Assembly: GCF_009601705.1 (NCBI RefSeq)
Contig: NZ_CP045687.1
Span: 718,630 to 782,629, forward strand
Length of the DNA: 64,000 nucleotides
DNA from: Sulfolobus sp. E5-1-F
Lineage (GTDB): Archaea > Thermoproteota > Thermoprotei_A > Sulfolobales > Sulfolobaceae
Reading direction: 5' to 3'
The notes under the pieces were generated by a model that worked only from the letters and a program-made list of their open reading frames with translations, was not told the DNA's origin and made no database searches. Of the stretch, positions 1-8,109 are shown piece after piece. Made by a program: the position numbers and the translations under genes. The stretch's first letter is position 1. The number at the start of each line of letters is the position of its first letter.

Positions 1-67
1 AACTTCGCAACGTACTTTATATCGAAAGAAAAAGGGAAAAATCTCACTTTTTAACCCTTTCGATCTT

Positions 68-1213
68 TTAGAAACTTGAATTCGGTCTGTGCGGATTTGA
101 AAACCCATCGTAGTTAAATAAATAGTTAGGAGGAATTCTTTTAGCAACATCTTCTTTGTTTATTAGTAACAACTCCGGTTGAATTATGGATAGAAGGATT
201 CTTCCCTCTTCTCCATACTTAACTAGATCTCCATCATCACTTATTACTTGTGTATATGTGAAAGGTCTTGGAGAATAATAATGGATGTCATCTCCATTTA
301 CAAATCCAATTGAAGATTTACCTGCAAAGTGACCAAACATGGGTATAATTTTAACCCCGTAATAATTCTCTGCCTCTATAATAGACCTAGCATCAACTTC
401 AACCCCCGAAACTTTTAAAACGGGCTTACGTTTCTTTATAAGCTCATTAAGCGGAGGACGACTAATTGTAGATAAAGTAGAAGTCATTAAACCAACTTCT
501 GATTTATTAAGTAAATCGATTGCAGAAGACAGAGAATTACCTATTCTTTTTTGAACTTCTTCTTGAGGCAACAGTTTTAGTCCAGTAGTATCGAAACTCA
601 GATCTCTATATTGCATATTCAGAAGATCTGCCAAATATTGATGCTCCCTAACAAAAGCACCTTGAGGACCTAATATTAAGAGGAGTTTGTCTTTTAATTT
701 TTCATTATCAACAGTTGCGCTAATACCCGTATATTCATTTAACGCAGAGAATAACAAGGGCACTAGACCGTGGTAAACTGTCTTAGGTTTACCAGTAGTC
801 CCTGATGAGCTAGACTTAAATAATGAGTAATCTTTTTTTGTTTTTAGTGAATTGGGAAGGAAGTAATTAAAATAACCATCTTGCTGATATAGTAACGAAT
901 AATTAGCCTCTCCCAAAAGCTGATATAAAGTTGTAGGTGCAGTTGGATCATTTTCGAGAGCTTCTACATCTTTCTTATATATTCCCTTCTTTTGAGCTAC
1001 TTCCTTCCAAAAAGGAGCACCGTGATCAGGGTCAATATGTAAGGAAACTACTCTAGCTAGAAATGGAAATTTATTTTTCGATTTTAATTGTTCATATATT
1101 TCATCAAATGCCTCTTCAGGGTTTGAGTATCCTAAAACGTCTAAGAATGGTTTAGAAAAAGTAGTTAATACTAATTGTTTGTTATTGTTTATGTTTTCTA
1201 TATACTCTCCCAT
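68..1213 (-). CDS. ANL-superfamily adenylate-forming enzyme, phenylacetate-CoA-ligase-like, short
   Basis: The 381-residue product has a Ser/Gly/Thr-rich phosphate-binding loop (SSSSGTTGKPK, about residues 133-143), the signature of acyl-CoA synthetases and other adenylate-forming (ANL) enzymes. These activate a carboxylic acid with ATP, usually passing it to CoA. A later stretch around residues 290-320 (YGVKIIPMFGHFAGKSS) fits the adenine-binding region of the phenylacetate-CoA ligase branch. Most ANL enzymes are 430-600 residues and end in a mobile C-terminal domain after the hinge; this protein stops near the point where that domain would begin, so it is either a compact variant or C-terminally shortened. 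No partner gene adjoins it. The substrate cannot be inferred. Confidence 0.7.
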   Translation of the reverse strand: MGEYIENINNNKQLVLTTFSKPFLDVLGYSNPEEAFDEIYEQLKSKNKFPFLARVVSLHIDPDHGAPFWKEVAQKKGIYKKDVEALENDPTAPTTLYQLLGEANYSLLYQQDGYFNYFLPNSLKTKKDYSLFKSSSSGTTGKPKTVYHGLVPLLFSALNEYTGISATVDNEKLKDKLLLILGPQGAFVREHQYLADLLNMQYRDLSFDTTGLKLLPQEEVQKRIGNSLSSAIDLLNKSEVGLMTSTLSTISRPPLNELIKKRKPVLKVSGVEVDARSIIEAENYYGVKIIPMFGHFAGKSSIGFVNGDDIHYYSPRPFTYTQVISDDGDLVKYGEEGRILLSIIQPELLLINKEDVAKRIPPNYLFNYDGFSNPHRPNSSF

Positions 1214-1520
1214 ATTAATAACCTTTATAGGATATTTATCCTTTTAATATTTAAGCTTATTATTGATAGGTTTAATACTTTCTTAAAGACTAAAATTTCT
1301 GTTAAAGTCTTGAATGGAAGAAAAAGGTCCAATTCCTAATGGTCTACAGTAAATGTGGAAACTCCTTTATGAAAAGGAACGGACAGATAGTCCTTTAGAA
1401 GATTGAAGATATATACACACTAAAGGAGATCCCAAGAGCAGAGACTCATTGAAATTTCAATAAAGCCCAAAGTGTGCATACTCTTTTTATTAATATGTCC
1501 AATTTTATCCCCTTGCAATA
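1214..1520. other. Intergenic stretch, no gene seen
   Basis: This AT-rich stretch lies between two minus-strand genes and carries the promoter side of the ANL gene at its left end. A short perfect inverted pair, TTGAAATTTCAA, sits near 1450. No coding region, RNA gene or IS end was recognised. Confidence 0.4.
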
Positions 1521-1892
1521 TCATATAAGCTTCAATCCGTATTCCTCCAATCTCTCGAAGTGTTTCTTATTGTTAGTTCTTAAAGGTAAGTTATTTGCTA
1601 TACATATAGAAGCTATAAGTAAGTCTGGATCTTGTATCAAATTTCCTTTCTTCCTCAATTCAGCATAAATCTTTGAGGCAACCTTTAGGGAGACATTATC
1701 TATACACACTACTTTAAGGTTAGTCTCTATCCAGACCTTGAACTCCTCTATGTTTCTCCCTATAAACGCTAGACCTCTTAAAAACTCATAGAGGTTTATA
1801 CACGTAGTAAAATAACCTTTAATCTCGGTCGGATTACCTTTAAAATAGTCGATTATAACGTCAGTATCTAAGCAAACTCCCTTGCTTTCCAA
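1521..1892 (-). CDS. vapC: VapC-type PIN-domain ribonuclease toxin
   Basis: The 123-residue protein has the PIN-domain layout. The first Asp pair lies in CLDTDVIIDYF (D9, D11), the conserved Glu in CINLYEFLRG (E36), and the C-terminal acidic group in IQDPDLLIAS (D88, D90) followed by TNNKKHF. PIN toxins are Mg-dependent RNases that cleave tRNA, rRNA or mRNA when the antitoxin is lost. The start overlaps the end of the upstream vapB by 25 bases, the usual co-translated arrangement. All expected acidic residues are present, so it looks functional. The RNA target cannot be told from sequence. Confidence 0.88.
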   Translation of the reverse strand: MESKGVCLDTDVIIDYFKGNPTEIKGYFTTCINLYEFLRGLAFIGRNIEEFKVWIETNLKVVCIDNVSLKVASKIYAELRKKGNLIQDPDLLIASICIANNLPLRTNNKKHFERLEEYGLKLI

Positions 1893-2089
1893 TTCTTCCT
1901 ATCCTCCAATACAAGCTTTTTCAACATTTCAGCTTCCTTCTCTGTTAATCTTGGTACACTTTCCTCCTTAAATACTTCTTGAAAGAACTCATCCCAAGTT
2001 AAGGGTCTATTCAATTTGATTTCCATTTCCTTCTTCTTCCTCTCCAATAACTCCTTGACATCTTTGTTCACACTTATTGTAGACTTCAC
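1868..2089 (-). CDS. vapB: VapB-type antitoxin
   Basis: This 73-residue, highly charged protein starts with a short strand-like segment (STISVNKDVKELLE) followed by helical Lys/Glu-rich sequence. That fits a small DNA-binding antitoxin whose C-terminal tail wraps the PIN toxin. Its end overlaps the start of the downstream vapC. The start is GTG (bases 2087-2089). A TATA-like box (CTTAAATAAT on the minus strand, 2111-2120) lies about 26 bases before it, suggesting a leaderless transcript. Antitoxin identity rests mainly on the pairing with vapC; the fold (ribbon-helix-helix or AbrB-like) is not certain. Confidence 0.75.
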   Translation of the reverse strand: MKSTISVNKDVKELLERKKKEMEIKLNRPLTWDEFFQEVFKEESVPRLTEKEAEMLKKLVLEDRKNWKAREFA

Positions 2090-2110
2090 ATGTAATTATT
2101 TAATTATGTA

Positions 2111-2120
2111 ATTATTTAAG
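2111..2120 (-). promoter_or_regulatory. TATA box of the vapBC operon
   Basis: The minus-strand sequence CTTAAATAAT is centred about 26 bases before the GTG start of vapB, the spacing expected of an archaeal TATA box serving a leaderless message. Confidence 0.5.
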
Positions 2121-2129
2121 ATTATCGAA

Positions 2130-2666
2130 GAGTGTAATCAACAATTTAATTAATTTGAAAGTAATTCTACAAGTTGCTTTTATTATAGAAATAAATTGTT
2201 TTTATTTAGCGTAATACATTTTTGCCACACTCCACCTTGCTCTACTGTTATAAGAGGCTTGTAGGGTTAAGTATGTAGTATCCTTGAAACGCTATTGACT
2301 AGACTTTTGCGTTAGGGGTAATTATTATTAAGTTTGGATCGTTAGGGATATTGTAACTATTCCTTTCTTCATGGCTTGAGGAGTGGTTTTCACGTGTTAA
2401 CATGAGGGGGATTGCTAGTAAGTACTTTAGGAGGGTTGATCGAGTGATTTACTTGCATGACGGTTTACCAGCTTATAGTGCATTTGACTGGTTTAATGTT
2501 GGGCATAGGAGGGTTTGGTAGGAGGGATTACGCTGAGCAAGGACATTGAAGCATAGGCTCTCCTCTATGGACTTTCATTTCCCTTGGAGTTCAAATAGGT
2601 TAACGAGTTGGCTCTCGACCTTCTTCCTAATCTACAACATTCTTTATACTCAAGTGTATTTAGTGG
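2130..2666 (+). mobile_element. Truncated and decayed IS6-like element
   Basis: The left end (GAGTGTAATCAACAATTT) and internal pieces match the intact IS6-like copy that follows immediately. Large internal deletions and lost reading frames are obvious, for example the sequence jumps from the left end straight to CCACACTCCACCTTGC. The right end is missing: the homology stops in TATTTAGTGG exactly where the intact copy begins at 2667. It has no coding capacity. Confidence 0.85.
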
Positions 2667-2757
2667 GAGTGTGGTCAACAATTTAATTAATTTGAAATTA
2701 ATCGTATAAGTTGCTTCTATTATAGAAATAAATCCTTTTATTTAGCGTAATACCTTT

Positions 2758-3495
2758 TTGGGTGAGCACGGGATTTTTATTGGTGAGCACTTGATGAACA
2801 GATGGAACATCCCCGTGCTCACCCAAGTTATTTTAATCCTAATGGAGTATATTAATCTTAAGCCAAGATTTCACGTTAGGGAGGAGGTCGCGTTAGGCTT
2901 AGCGAGTTATCTAGCTGGCTTATCCTCTTGGAGGACTACGTTACCACATTCCACCTTGCTTTACTATTACAAGAGGCTTGGTAGGGTTAAGTACGTTGTG
3001 TCCTTGAGTGGTCTTTACGCTATTGACGAGACTAAGGTTGTTTGCGTTAGGGGTAATTATTATTACGTTTGGATCGTTAGGGATGTTGTGACTAAGGCTA
3101 TTCCTTTCTTCATGGTCACTAGCTTGAGGAGTGGTCTTCACGTGTTAATTGTCCTAGTTAACATGAGGGGGATTGAGGAGATCGCGAGTAGGTACTTTAA
3201 GAAGGTTGATCGAGTGGTTTACTTGCATGATGGTTTACCAGCTTATAATGCATTTGACTGGTTTAATGTTGGGCACAAGTGGGTTACGTTTGGTAGGAGG
3301 GATTACGCTGAGCAGGGGTTTAGGACATTGAAGCATAGGCTCTCCTCTATGGACTTTCATTTCCCTTGGAGTTCAAATAGGTTGACGATTACGAGTTGGC
3401 TCTCTACCTTCTTCCTAATCTACAACATTCTTTACACTCAAGTGTATTTAGTGGATAGGAGAGTGATAATAAATGCAAATATTTCAAATGCATGA
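2758..3495 (+). CDS. IS6-family DDE transposase
   Basis: The 245-residue protein has a helix-turn-helix-like N-terminal part (to about residue 78), then an RNase H-like core. The first Asp is in YAIDETKVV (D90), the second in VYLHDGLPAYNAF, and the Glu in YAEQGFRTLKHRL. The last two motifs are the recognisable IS6/IS240 signatures. Translation may start at TTG 2758 or at ATG 2794. The ATG is preceded by GGTGA at 2782-2786, complementary to the 3' end of Sulfolobus 16S rRNA, and is my preferred start. An intact paralogue lies at 10233-10967. One extra residue near position 85 distinguishes the two copies. Confidence 0.9.
   Translation: MGEHGIFIGEHLMNRWNIPVLTQVILILMEYINLKPRFHVREEVALGLASYLAGLSSWRTTLPHSTLLYYYKRLGRVKYVVSLSGLYAIDETKVVCVRGNYYYVWIVRDVVTKAIPFFMVTSLRSGLHVLIVLVNMRGIEEIASRYFKKVDRVVYLHDGLPAYNAFDWFNVGHKWVTFGRRDYAEQGFRTLKHRLSSMDFHFPWSSNRLTITSWLSTFFLIYNILYTQVYLVDRRVIINANISNA
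2760..2824 (+). promoter_or_regulatory. Inverted repeat over the transposase start, containing the ribosome-binding site
   Basis: GGGTGAGCACGGG (2760-2772) is perfectly complementary to CCCGTGCTCACCC (2812-2824). A third segment, GGTGAGCAC (2782-2790), can pair with the same downstream arm and contains the putative Shine-Dalgarno GGTGA of ATG 2794. Two mutually exclusive hairpins are therefore possible: the 13-bp one leaves the site free and the 9-bp one hides it. The same arrangement is present in the copy at 10216-11058. Confidence 0.6.
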
Positions 3496-3610
3496 AATTG
3501 TTGACCACACTCCCTCCAGCGATCACAAATTAGTCTCAAGAATAGTCAATCTAGTCTCATATGTTAGGTGTGGATATTGTTTGAGTTATTACTTTCGCTC
3601 GTCTCTATAC

Positions 3611-3617
3611 TTATATA
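3611..3617 (+). promoter_or_regulatory. TATA box of coiled-coil gene copy 1
   Basis: TTATATA is centred about 26 bases before ATG 3640, the expected spacing for a leaderless archaeal transcript. It argues for ATG 3640 over the longer open frame from GTG 3568, whose extra residues would be translated from promoter DNA. The same box occurs at 60301 in copy 2. Confidence 0.55.
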
Positions 3618-3639
3618 TTGGTTTTTAAGAGTTTTATTC

Positions 3640-4386
3640 ATGGATGTTTTCATTCAAGTGCTTAATGATGTTGTTACTGATTACGCTAAGAGTTTGGTGG
3701 AGAAGTCTAGGCAGGGTAAGAAGTTGTCTGAGCAAGACTACTTATTTCTAATGATGTATTTGAGTAGTAAGAGGATCGATGACTTGAGGCAAGATATGGA
3801 TAAGAAGATTGACGATCTGAAAAGTTACGTTGATAAGAGGTTTGACGATACTAAGGCGGAGATCATGAGCGTCAAAGAAGAAATTAAGGGCTTAAGGGAT
3901 TACACAGAGAGGAAATTCGAGGAATCGAGGGCCTATACGGACAAGAAATTCGAGGAGACTAATAAGAAAATTGAGGATTTGAGAAGCTACGTTGATAAGA
4001 AGTTCGAGGAATTAAGAACATATACTGACAAGAAGTTTGAAGAGACTAATAAGAGGTTCGAAGAGACTGACAAGAAGTTTGAAGATCTTAGAAGTTATGT
4101 TGATAGTAAGTTCGAGGAGTCGAGGGCCTTCACTGAGAAGAAGTTCGAGGAGTCGAGGGCTTATACGGACAAAAAATTCGAGGAGATGAAGTTGTATGTT
4201 GATTCTCAGTTTGTTAGGTTTAAGGAGTATGTTGATAAGCAATTTGAGCATATTGATAACAGGTTTGATGATCTACGTTCTGATATGAATTCGAAATTCG
4301 GTGAGCTAAAGAATGATCTGAATTTGATCATAAAGTTGTTAGTTGGGAAAAGGGGAGGAGAAGGAGAGGAAGAAAGATCATCATGA
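3640..4386 (+). CDS. Coiled-coil protein of 11- and 7-residue modules, copy 1
   Basis: From ATG 3640 the product is 248 residues. After a helical head (about 45 residues) comes a long run of modules that mostly end in KKFEE or KFEDL. Eleven-residue units (RSYVDKKFEEL, RTYTDKKFEET) alternate with seven-residue units (NKRFEET, DKKFEDL), followed by a hydrophobic C-terminal patch (LNLIIKLLV) and a charged tail. Mixed hendecads and heptads predict a long parallel coiled coil. An upstream in-frame GTG at 3568 would add a hydrophobic segment, but that stretch contains the promoter. A paralogue at 60330-61199, near-identical outside the repeat core, has 43 more core residues. The function is unknown; it may resemble DUF1640-type coiled-coil proteins. 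Confidence 0.75.
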   Translation: MDVFIQVLNDVVTDYAKSLVEKSRQGKKLSEQDYLFLMMYLSSKRIDDLRQDMDKKIDDLKSYVDKRFDDTKAEIMSVKEEIKGLRDYTERKFEESRAYTDKKFEETNKKIEDLRSYVDKKFEELRTYTDKKFEETNKRFEETDKKFEDLRSYVDSKFEESRAFTEKKFEESRAYTDKKFEEMKLYVDSQFVRFKEYVDKQFEHIDNRFDDLRSDMNSKFGELKNDLNLIIKLLVGKRGGEGEEERSS

Positions 4387-4629
4387 TCTTTCTCTTTCCT
4401 AGTATCATGATTCAACCTTTATTAGGTAAGTGAAATTTATTGGGGTTAAGGAGAAGAAGTTTTATTGAAATTTCATAAAAACAAACTGTATTCAATTCTC
4501 ACCCTTTGGATTTCGCTAAAGTTGCCGGCAAACCTATATAAGATACTAGGGTTAAGATGAGTGAGAAAATGGTGGATTAAAGCCTTACTTTGTTGAACAT
4601 AATGTCAGCAGTTATCATATTTTCCCTTA

Positions 4630-4677
4630 GTAGTACCGAGTCCACGGTACTACCTAGAAAGTTTTTAACATTCTAGG
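4630..4677 (+). promoter_or_regulatory. Two inverted repeats upstream of the ISC1217-like transposase
   Basis: GTAGTACCG-AGTCCA-CGGTACTAC (4630-4653) is a perfect 9-bp stem with a 6-base loop. CCTAGAA (4653-4659) pairs with TTCTAGG (4671-4677). Both lie between the element's left end and ATG 4695, so they could be transposase- or repressor-binding sites or RNA hairpins limiting read-through expression. They are identical in copy B. Confidence 0.5.
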
Positions 4678-4694
4678 TCATTTCATTAAAATAT

Positions 4695-5801
4695 ATGAAA
4701 AACGAGATCAAGGACTTGGTAAGTAGAGCTAAGGCAGAACTCGTAAACACCATCAATTTCGTAGTAGGAACACTAAGGATGCAAGGACTAACAAAAAAGG
4801 TCGCTATTGCTCTCGCCTTAATCGCATTCATAAGCGATAGAGCTAGCGTGAAGAACATCTCACAAACGTTCAACCTAGATTACAACAACCTACTCAAAGC
4901 GTTAGAGGAAGTGGAAAAAGCGTGGACGAACTACCTAGACAAATTAAGAGAACTAATCAAAGGACCAGTAATAATCATAATCGACGACACGTTCGACCAC
5001 AAGGAATACGCTAGAGCTAGAAACAGAGCGAGCGGACAAGGAAACTACATCATGTGGTGTCAAGCACACAAGAGATTCGAATCCGGAGTCCAATTACTAA
5101 CAATCGCAATCTACGATCTGAACACCAAGAAAGCTTACATGATAGGAGCCTTCCCCTACGCTACTAGAGAAATGTACGAGAGGGGAATGGTGAAGGAGTT
5201 CCAAACCAAGATCCAGATGGCCTCTGCATTAATGAAGCTGCTGAGAGCGAAGTTTCAAGTGATGAGAGTCGTCTTCGACTCTTGGTATTGGTCGAGTGAG
5301 CTCGTAACTGACAAGGTAGTGTCTGAACTGAAGTCCAATAGGAGAGTCCTCAGAGTCAAGTCAATCCAGGGGACCCATGATGAGGTGGAGGGTCACCTTC
5401 ACGTGGGCGATCTACCCCCTGGAAGTTACTTGGTTGACTTGACCCTGAAGGACAAAGTTATTACAGTTAAGTTGTTCGTCGAGGAATATAAAGATTACGG
5501 CAGGAGGAACCTCTATACTACTGACCTATCCCTTAGCAAGGAAGAGGTTGAGGAGACTTGGAGGATAAGGTGGGAGATCGAGAAGTTTCACAGGGACATT
5601 AAGGTTCTAGGTCTTCAAGATACCTCTTTCTTCAAGAGGGTTAGGCTTCAAGGTTATGTCCTCCTCTTCGTGATGCTCGTTAACGCGGTTAGGGAGCTAT
5701 TGGTCTCCCTTAACTTAAGGAGCGTTGAGGAGTTGTTGAGGTTCGTTGAAAGGCATTTAGGAGGGATAGTGGGATTAATGAAAATCTTTAAACTACGTTA
5801 A
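4695..5801 (+). CDS. ISC1217-type DDE transposase, copy A
   Basis: The 368-residue protein has catalytic carboxylates in IIIDDTFDHKEYAR (D97/D98), VVFDSWYWSSEL (D195) and TWRIRWEIEKFHRDIK (E294/E296). The last is the Y/W-R-x-RW-x-IE-x-FH signature of the IS4/IS701-like cut-and-paste superfamily. The N-terminal 80 residues are helical and probably bind the ends. The gene fills almost the whole element and appears intact. The translation is residue-for-residue the same as copy B. Confidence 0.93.
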   Translation: MKNEIKDLVSRAKAELVNTINFVVGTLRMQGLTKKVAIALALIAFISDRASVKNISQTFNLDYNNLLKALEEVEKAWTNYLDKLRELIKGPVIIIIDDTFDHKEYARARNRASGQGNYIMWCQAHKRFESGVQLLTIAIYDLNTKKAYMIGAFPYATREMYERGMVKEFQTKIQMASALMKLLRAKFQVMRVVFDSWYWSSELVTDKVVSELKSNRRVLRVKSIQGTHDEVEGHLHVGDLPPGSYLVDLTLKDKVITVKLFVEEYKDYGRRNLYTTDLSLSKEEVEETWRIRWEIEKFHRDIKVLGLQDTSFFKRVRLQGYVLLFVMLVNAVRELLVSLNLRSVEELLRFVERHLGGIVGLMKIFKLR

Positions 5802-5940
5802 AATCTTATAACTGCTGATAATGTATTTTCAAGGGAGATAACTTGAACGAGACTTACCTGACAATAGTACAGTATATTATAGATACTGATATAATTTTAC
5901 TAATAGCTCTCGAATAAGATGGCTACATGCCACATACAAT

Positions 5941-8055
5941 TCAGAATCTTATTATTTTCGTAAATATTCTAGAATTGATAAATACCGAAAACAGACTTAA
6001 TATCATTATAATCATTGCTAAATTCATAGACAATATTCCAATTACAGCTAACGGTATGCCAATTCCATTGTATGTTAATGCTAATATTATATTAGATGGA
6101 ATAGCATAACTTAATCTTTTTCTATTTATAATTAATCCTAATAAGGTTCCAATATCGTTACTAACTAGGATAATATCTGCTACATTCTTTGAAATATCTA
6201 CACCATTGCCCATAACAACAGAAACGTCAGCTAAAGCCAATGCGCCAGCATCATTAACACCGTCGCCTATCATTAAACATTTCTTTCCATTTTGCTTAAA
6301 ATTTTCGATTATTTTCACCTTATCTTCTGGTGATAAACTTGAATAATACTCTTGAATATCTAAGTCTTTAGCAAGTTCTTTTACTTTATCCTCTCTATCA
6401 CCACTTAAGATTACGAGCTCTAATCCCTCATTTTTTAACTCTTTTAAATGATCTTTTAGATTAGCTCTTGGAACGTCTGAGATATTGAAAGTTGCTTTTG
6501 GTTTACCATTTATGTAAACTATTATATCACTATTGCTATTCCTAGCCTTTTTTACTTCTATAAAATTATCACCTATCCTCCCTCTAACACCAACTCCGGG
6601 AATTTCTTCAAAATCTCTCACTTCATCTATGATTTTAACTCCTCTTTCTTTAGCATATCTAACTATAGCCTTAGCTATAGGGTGAGATGATAAAGCTTCA
6701 ACAGATGCTGCATAAATTAAACTAATAGAATCACCAATAAACCTTGTAACAATTGGTATACCGTAAGTTAGAGTGCCAGTTTTATCGAAAATAACTATGT
6801 TAATATCTTTAATTTTTTCGTATACGTTTGAATTCTTAATTATCATTCCTTTACGTAACATTTTTTCGTATAATGAAAGAGCCACGGAAGGACTTGAAAA
6901 ACCTATAGCACATGGATAAGCGATAGCCGATACGAGTAGACCATTAATAATACCATATAACCACAAATTTTCGCCTATTAAAATACCATAAATTCCCCAA
7001 GAAATTACGGTAAAGATTGATATAGCTAAAGCCAACGGTACCCATATCCTATCAATAACTTTATCAAAGAAAGTTAATGTAGCAGATTTTTTCTGTTTTG
7101 AGTTATTTACTAGACCAATTATTCTAGATAAGTAACTATTATCGTAATCTTCTGTAATTCTTACTTTTAAATATCCACTTCCATTGGTTGATCCTCCTAT
7201 AACCATATCTCCTTTCCTCTTTAGTATTAACTCGGATTCCCCGGTTATTATTGCCTCACTTACTTCACTCTCACCATCTATTACTATTCCATCTAATGGT
7301 ATTTTCTCTCCTGGCTTAACTATAACTACATCCCCCTTCTTTAGTTTAGTTATTGGAACATCCACACCATTAATTAAATGAGCATATGGAGGTCTTAATT
7401 CAATAATTTTATGGAACGCTTTTTCAACCTTATTATTCAACACTGCTCCCATCCATCCAGCTGATAAGTGTAACGATGTAAGTAGAGATGATATGAACAA
7501 GAAACCAACTAAATTTACATTAAAATTTAAAATCCCTATAATACCTAAAACATATGAGGAGATTCCTGCAACACCGTATAAAACATGTTCATTTAATATT
7601 CCTTTCCTTATAGCATACAATGCCCCTTTATAAATGGGTAACGCTATATAGAATAAGTTTAGAGAAGTCAATAATATTGAGAAGATATAAAATTCGTTAA
7701 AATTAGTTATAATGGGAAAAAGTTTAAATTCAAAGAAAAATAGTAAGCCCAAAAACGTAGTTAAGCTCCAGCTAATTATGGACCTTTTTCTTGAATCTTT
7801 TAATAACTCATTAGAATATTGACTCTTATCTGATACATAATATCCGAGTTTTTCTACCTCTTTTTTAATAGCTTCAGTGCTAACTAACGAAGGATCATAT
7901 TTTACAAACACCTCACCTGATTCTAAGACAACCTTTACCTCCTTGACTCCATTTACTTTCTTTAAACCTTTCTCTATAGTTGATGCACAAAACGCACAAG
8001 CCATACCACCTACGTAAAATCTTTCTATCTTTCTATGATTTTGTTCTTCTGTCAT
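5941..8055 (-). CDS. P1B-type metal-transporting ATPase with YPC in place of CPC
   Basis: The 704-residue membrane pump has an N-terminal heavy-metal-associated domain (MACAFCAST), membrane helices, an actuator domain with ITGES, a phosphorylation site DKTGTLT, an N domain with SSHPIAKA, and MIGDGVNDAGAL. TM7 has TYNG and TM8 has a Met/Ser pair, as in Cu(I) exporters. The ion-binding motif of TM6 reads AIAYPCAIG (Y380-P381-C382) instead of CPC; TGT to TAT is a single transition. The frame opens at TTG 8058, but ATG 8055 is the likelier start. It is divergent from an HxlR-type regulator across a 54-bp region with a palindrome. Metal specificity (copper, silver, mercury or other) is uncertain because of the Tyr. 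Confidence 0.88.
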   Translation of the reverse strand: MTEEQNHRKIERFYVGGMACAFCASTIEKGLKKVNGVKEVKVVLESGEVFVKYDPSLVSTEAIKKEVEKLGYYVSDKSQYSNELLKDSRKRSIISWSLTTFLGLLFFFEFKLFPIITNFNEFYIFSILLTSLNLFYIALPIYKGALYAIRKGILNEHVLYGVAGISSYVLGIIGILNFNVNLVGFLFISSLLTSLHLSAGWMGAVLNNKVEKAFHKIIELRPPYAHLINGVDVPITKLKKGDVVIVKPGEKIPLDGIVIDGESEVSEAIITGESELILKRKGDMVIGGSTNGSGYLKVRITEDYDNSYLSRIIGLVNNSKQKKSATLTFFDKVIDRIWVPLALAISIFTVISWGIYGILIGENLWLYGIINGLLVSAIAYPCAIGFSSPSVALSLYEKMLRKGMIIKNSNVYEKIKDINIVIFDKTGTLTYGIPIVTRFIGDSISLIYAASVEALSSHPIAKAIVRYAKERGVKIIDEVRDFEEIPGVGVRGRIGDNFIEVKKARNSNSDIIVYINGKPKATFNISDVPRANLKDHLKELKNEGLELVILSGDREDKVKELAKDLDIQEYYSSLSPEDKVKIIENFKQNGKKCLMIGDGVNDAGALALADVSVVMGNGVDISKNVADIILVSNDIGTLLGLIINRKRLSYAIPSNIILALTYNGIGIPLAVIGILSMNLAMIIMILSLFSVFINSRIFTKIIRF

Positions 8056-8078
8056 CAACCATATAATAGTTACATATG

Positions 8079-8100
8079 TTTATAAACTATAAAGTTTATA
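8079..8100. promoter_or_regulatory. Palindromic operator between the ATPase and regulator genes
   Basis: TATAAAC (8081-8087) and GTTTATA (8094-8100) form a perfect inverted repeat around TATAAA. It lies about 26 bases before ATG 8110 on one side and ATG 8055 on the other, so it overlaps the likely TATA boxes of both divergent genes. A regulator dimer bound here would block both promoters. Confidence 0.6.
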
Positions 8101-8109
8101 GCAATTAAT

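Larger units (their letters stand above)
2667..3512 (+). mobile_element. IS6-like insertion sequence, intact (846 bp)
   Basis: The terminal inverted repeats are GAGTGTGGTCAACAATTT on the left and its near complement AAATTGTTGACCACACTC on the right. One full-length transposase gene lies between them. The flanking octamers differ (TTTAGTGG left, CCTCCAGC right), so there is no target duplication. Abutting a decayed copy on the left, this element probably reached its present setting by recombination between copies. The sister copy at 10216-11058 does keep a perfect 8-bp duplication, the length typical of the IS6 family. Confidence 0.9.
4606..5817 (+). mobile_element. ISC1217-like insertion sequence, copy A (1212 bp)
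   Basis: The ends are imperfect inverted repeats: CAGCAGTTATCATATTTT on the left and, read inward from the right, CAGCAGTTATAAGATTTT. A perfect direct repeat ATAATGT flanks the element (4599-4605 and 5818-5824). The length and single 368-residue gene fit ISC1217 of Sulfolobus; the name is from memory. Its transposase is identical in translation to copy B at 8977-10188, so both are recent. Confidence 0.9.
4520..5929 (+). mobile_element. Decayed 3' part of an IS1-like element, split by an ISC1217-like insertion
   Basis: Bases 4520-4605 (containing GATACTAGGGTTAA and ATGGTGGATTA) and 5818-5929 (containing TTTTCAAGGGAGATAAC and GATATAATTTTAC) match, in order, the end of the IS1-like element at 28811-29970. 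The ISC1217-like element 4606-5817 sits between them with a 7-bp target duplication, so the two parts were contiguous before insertion. No open frame remains. Confidence 0.8.

Noticed and set aside
3568-3639. N-terminal hydrophobic extension of the coiled-coil protein
   Set aside because: It would be encoded by the promoter, including the TATA box 26 bases before ATG 3640, and the extension's start codon differs between copies (GTG and TTG). Not excluded absolutely.
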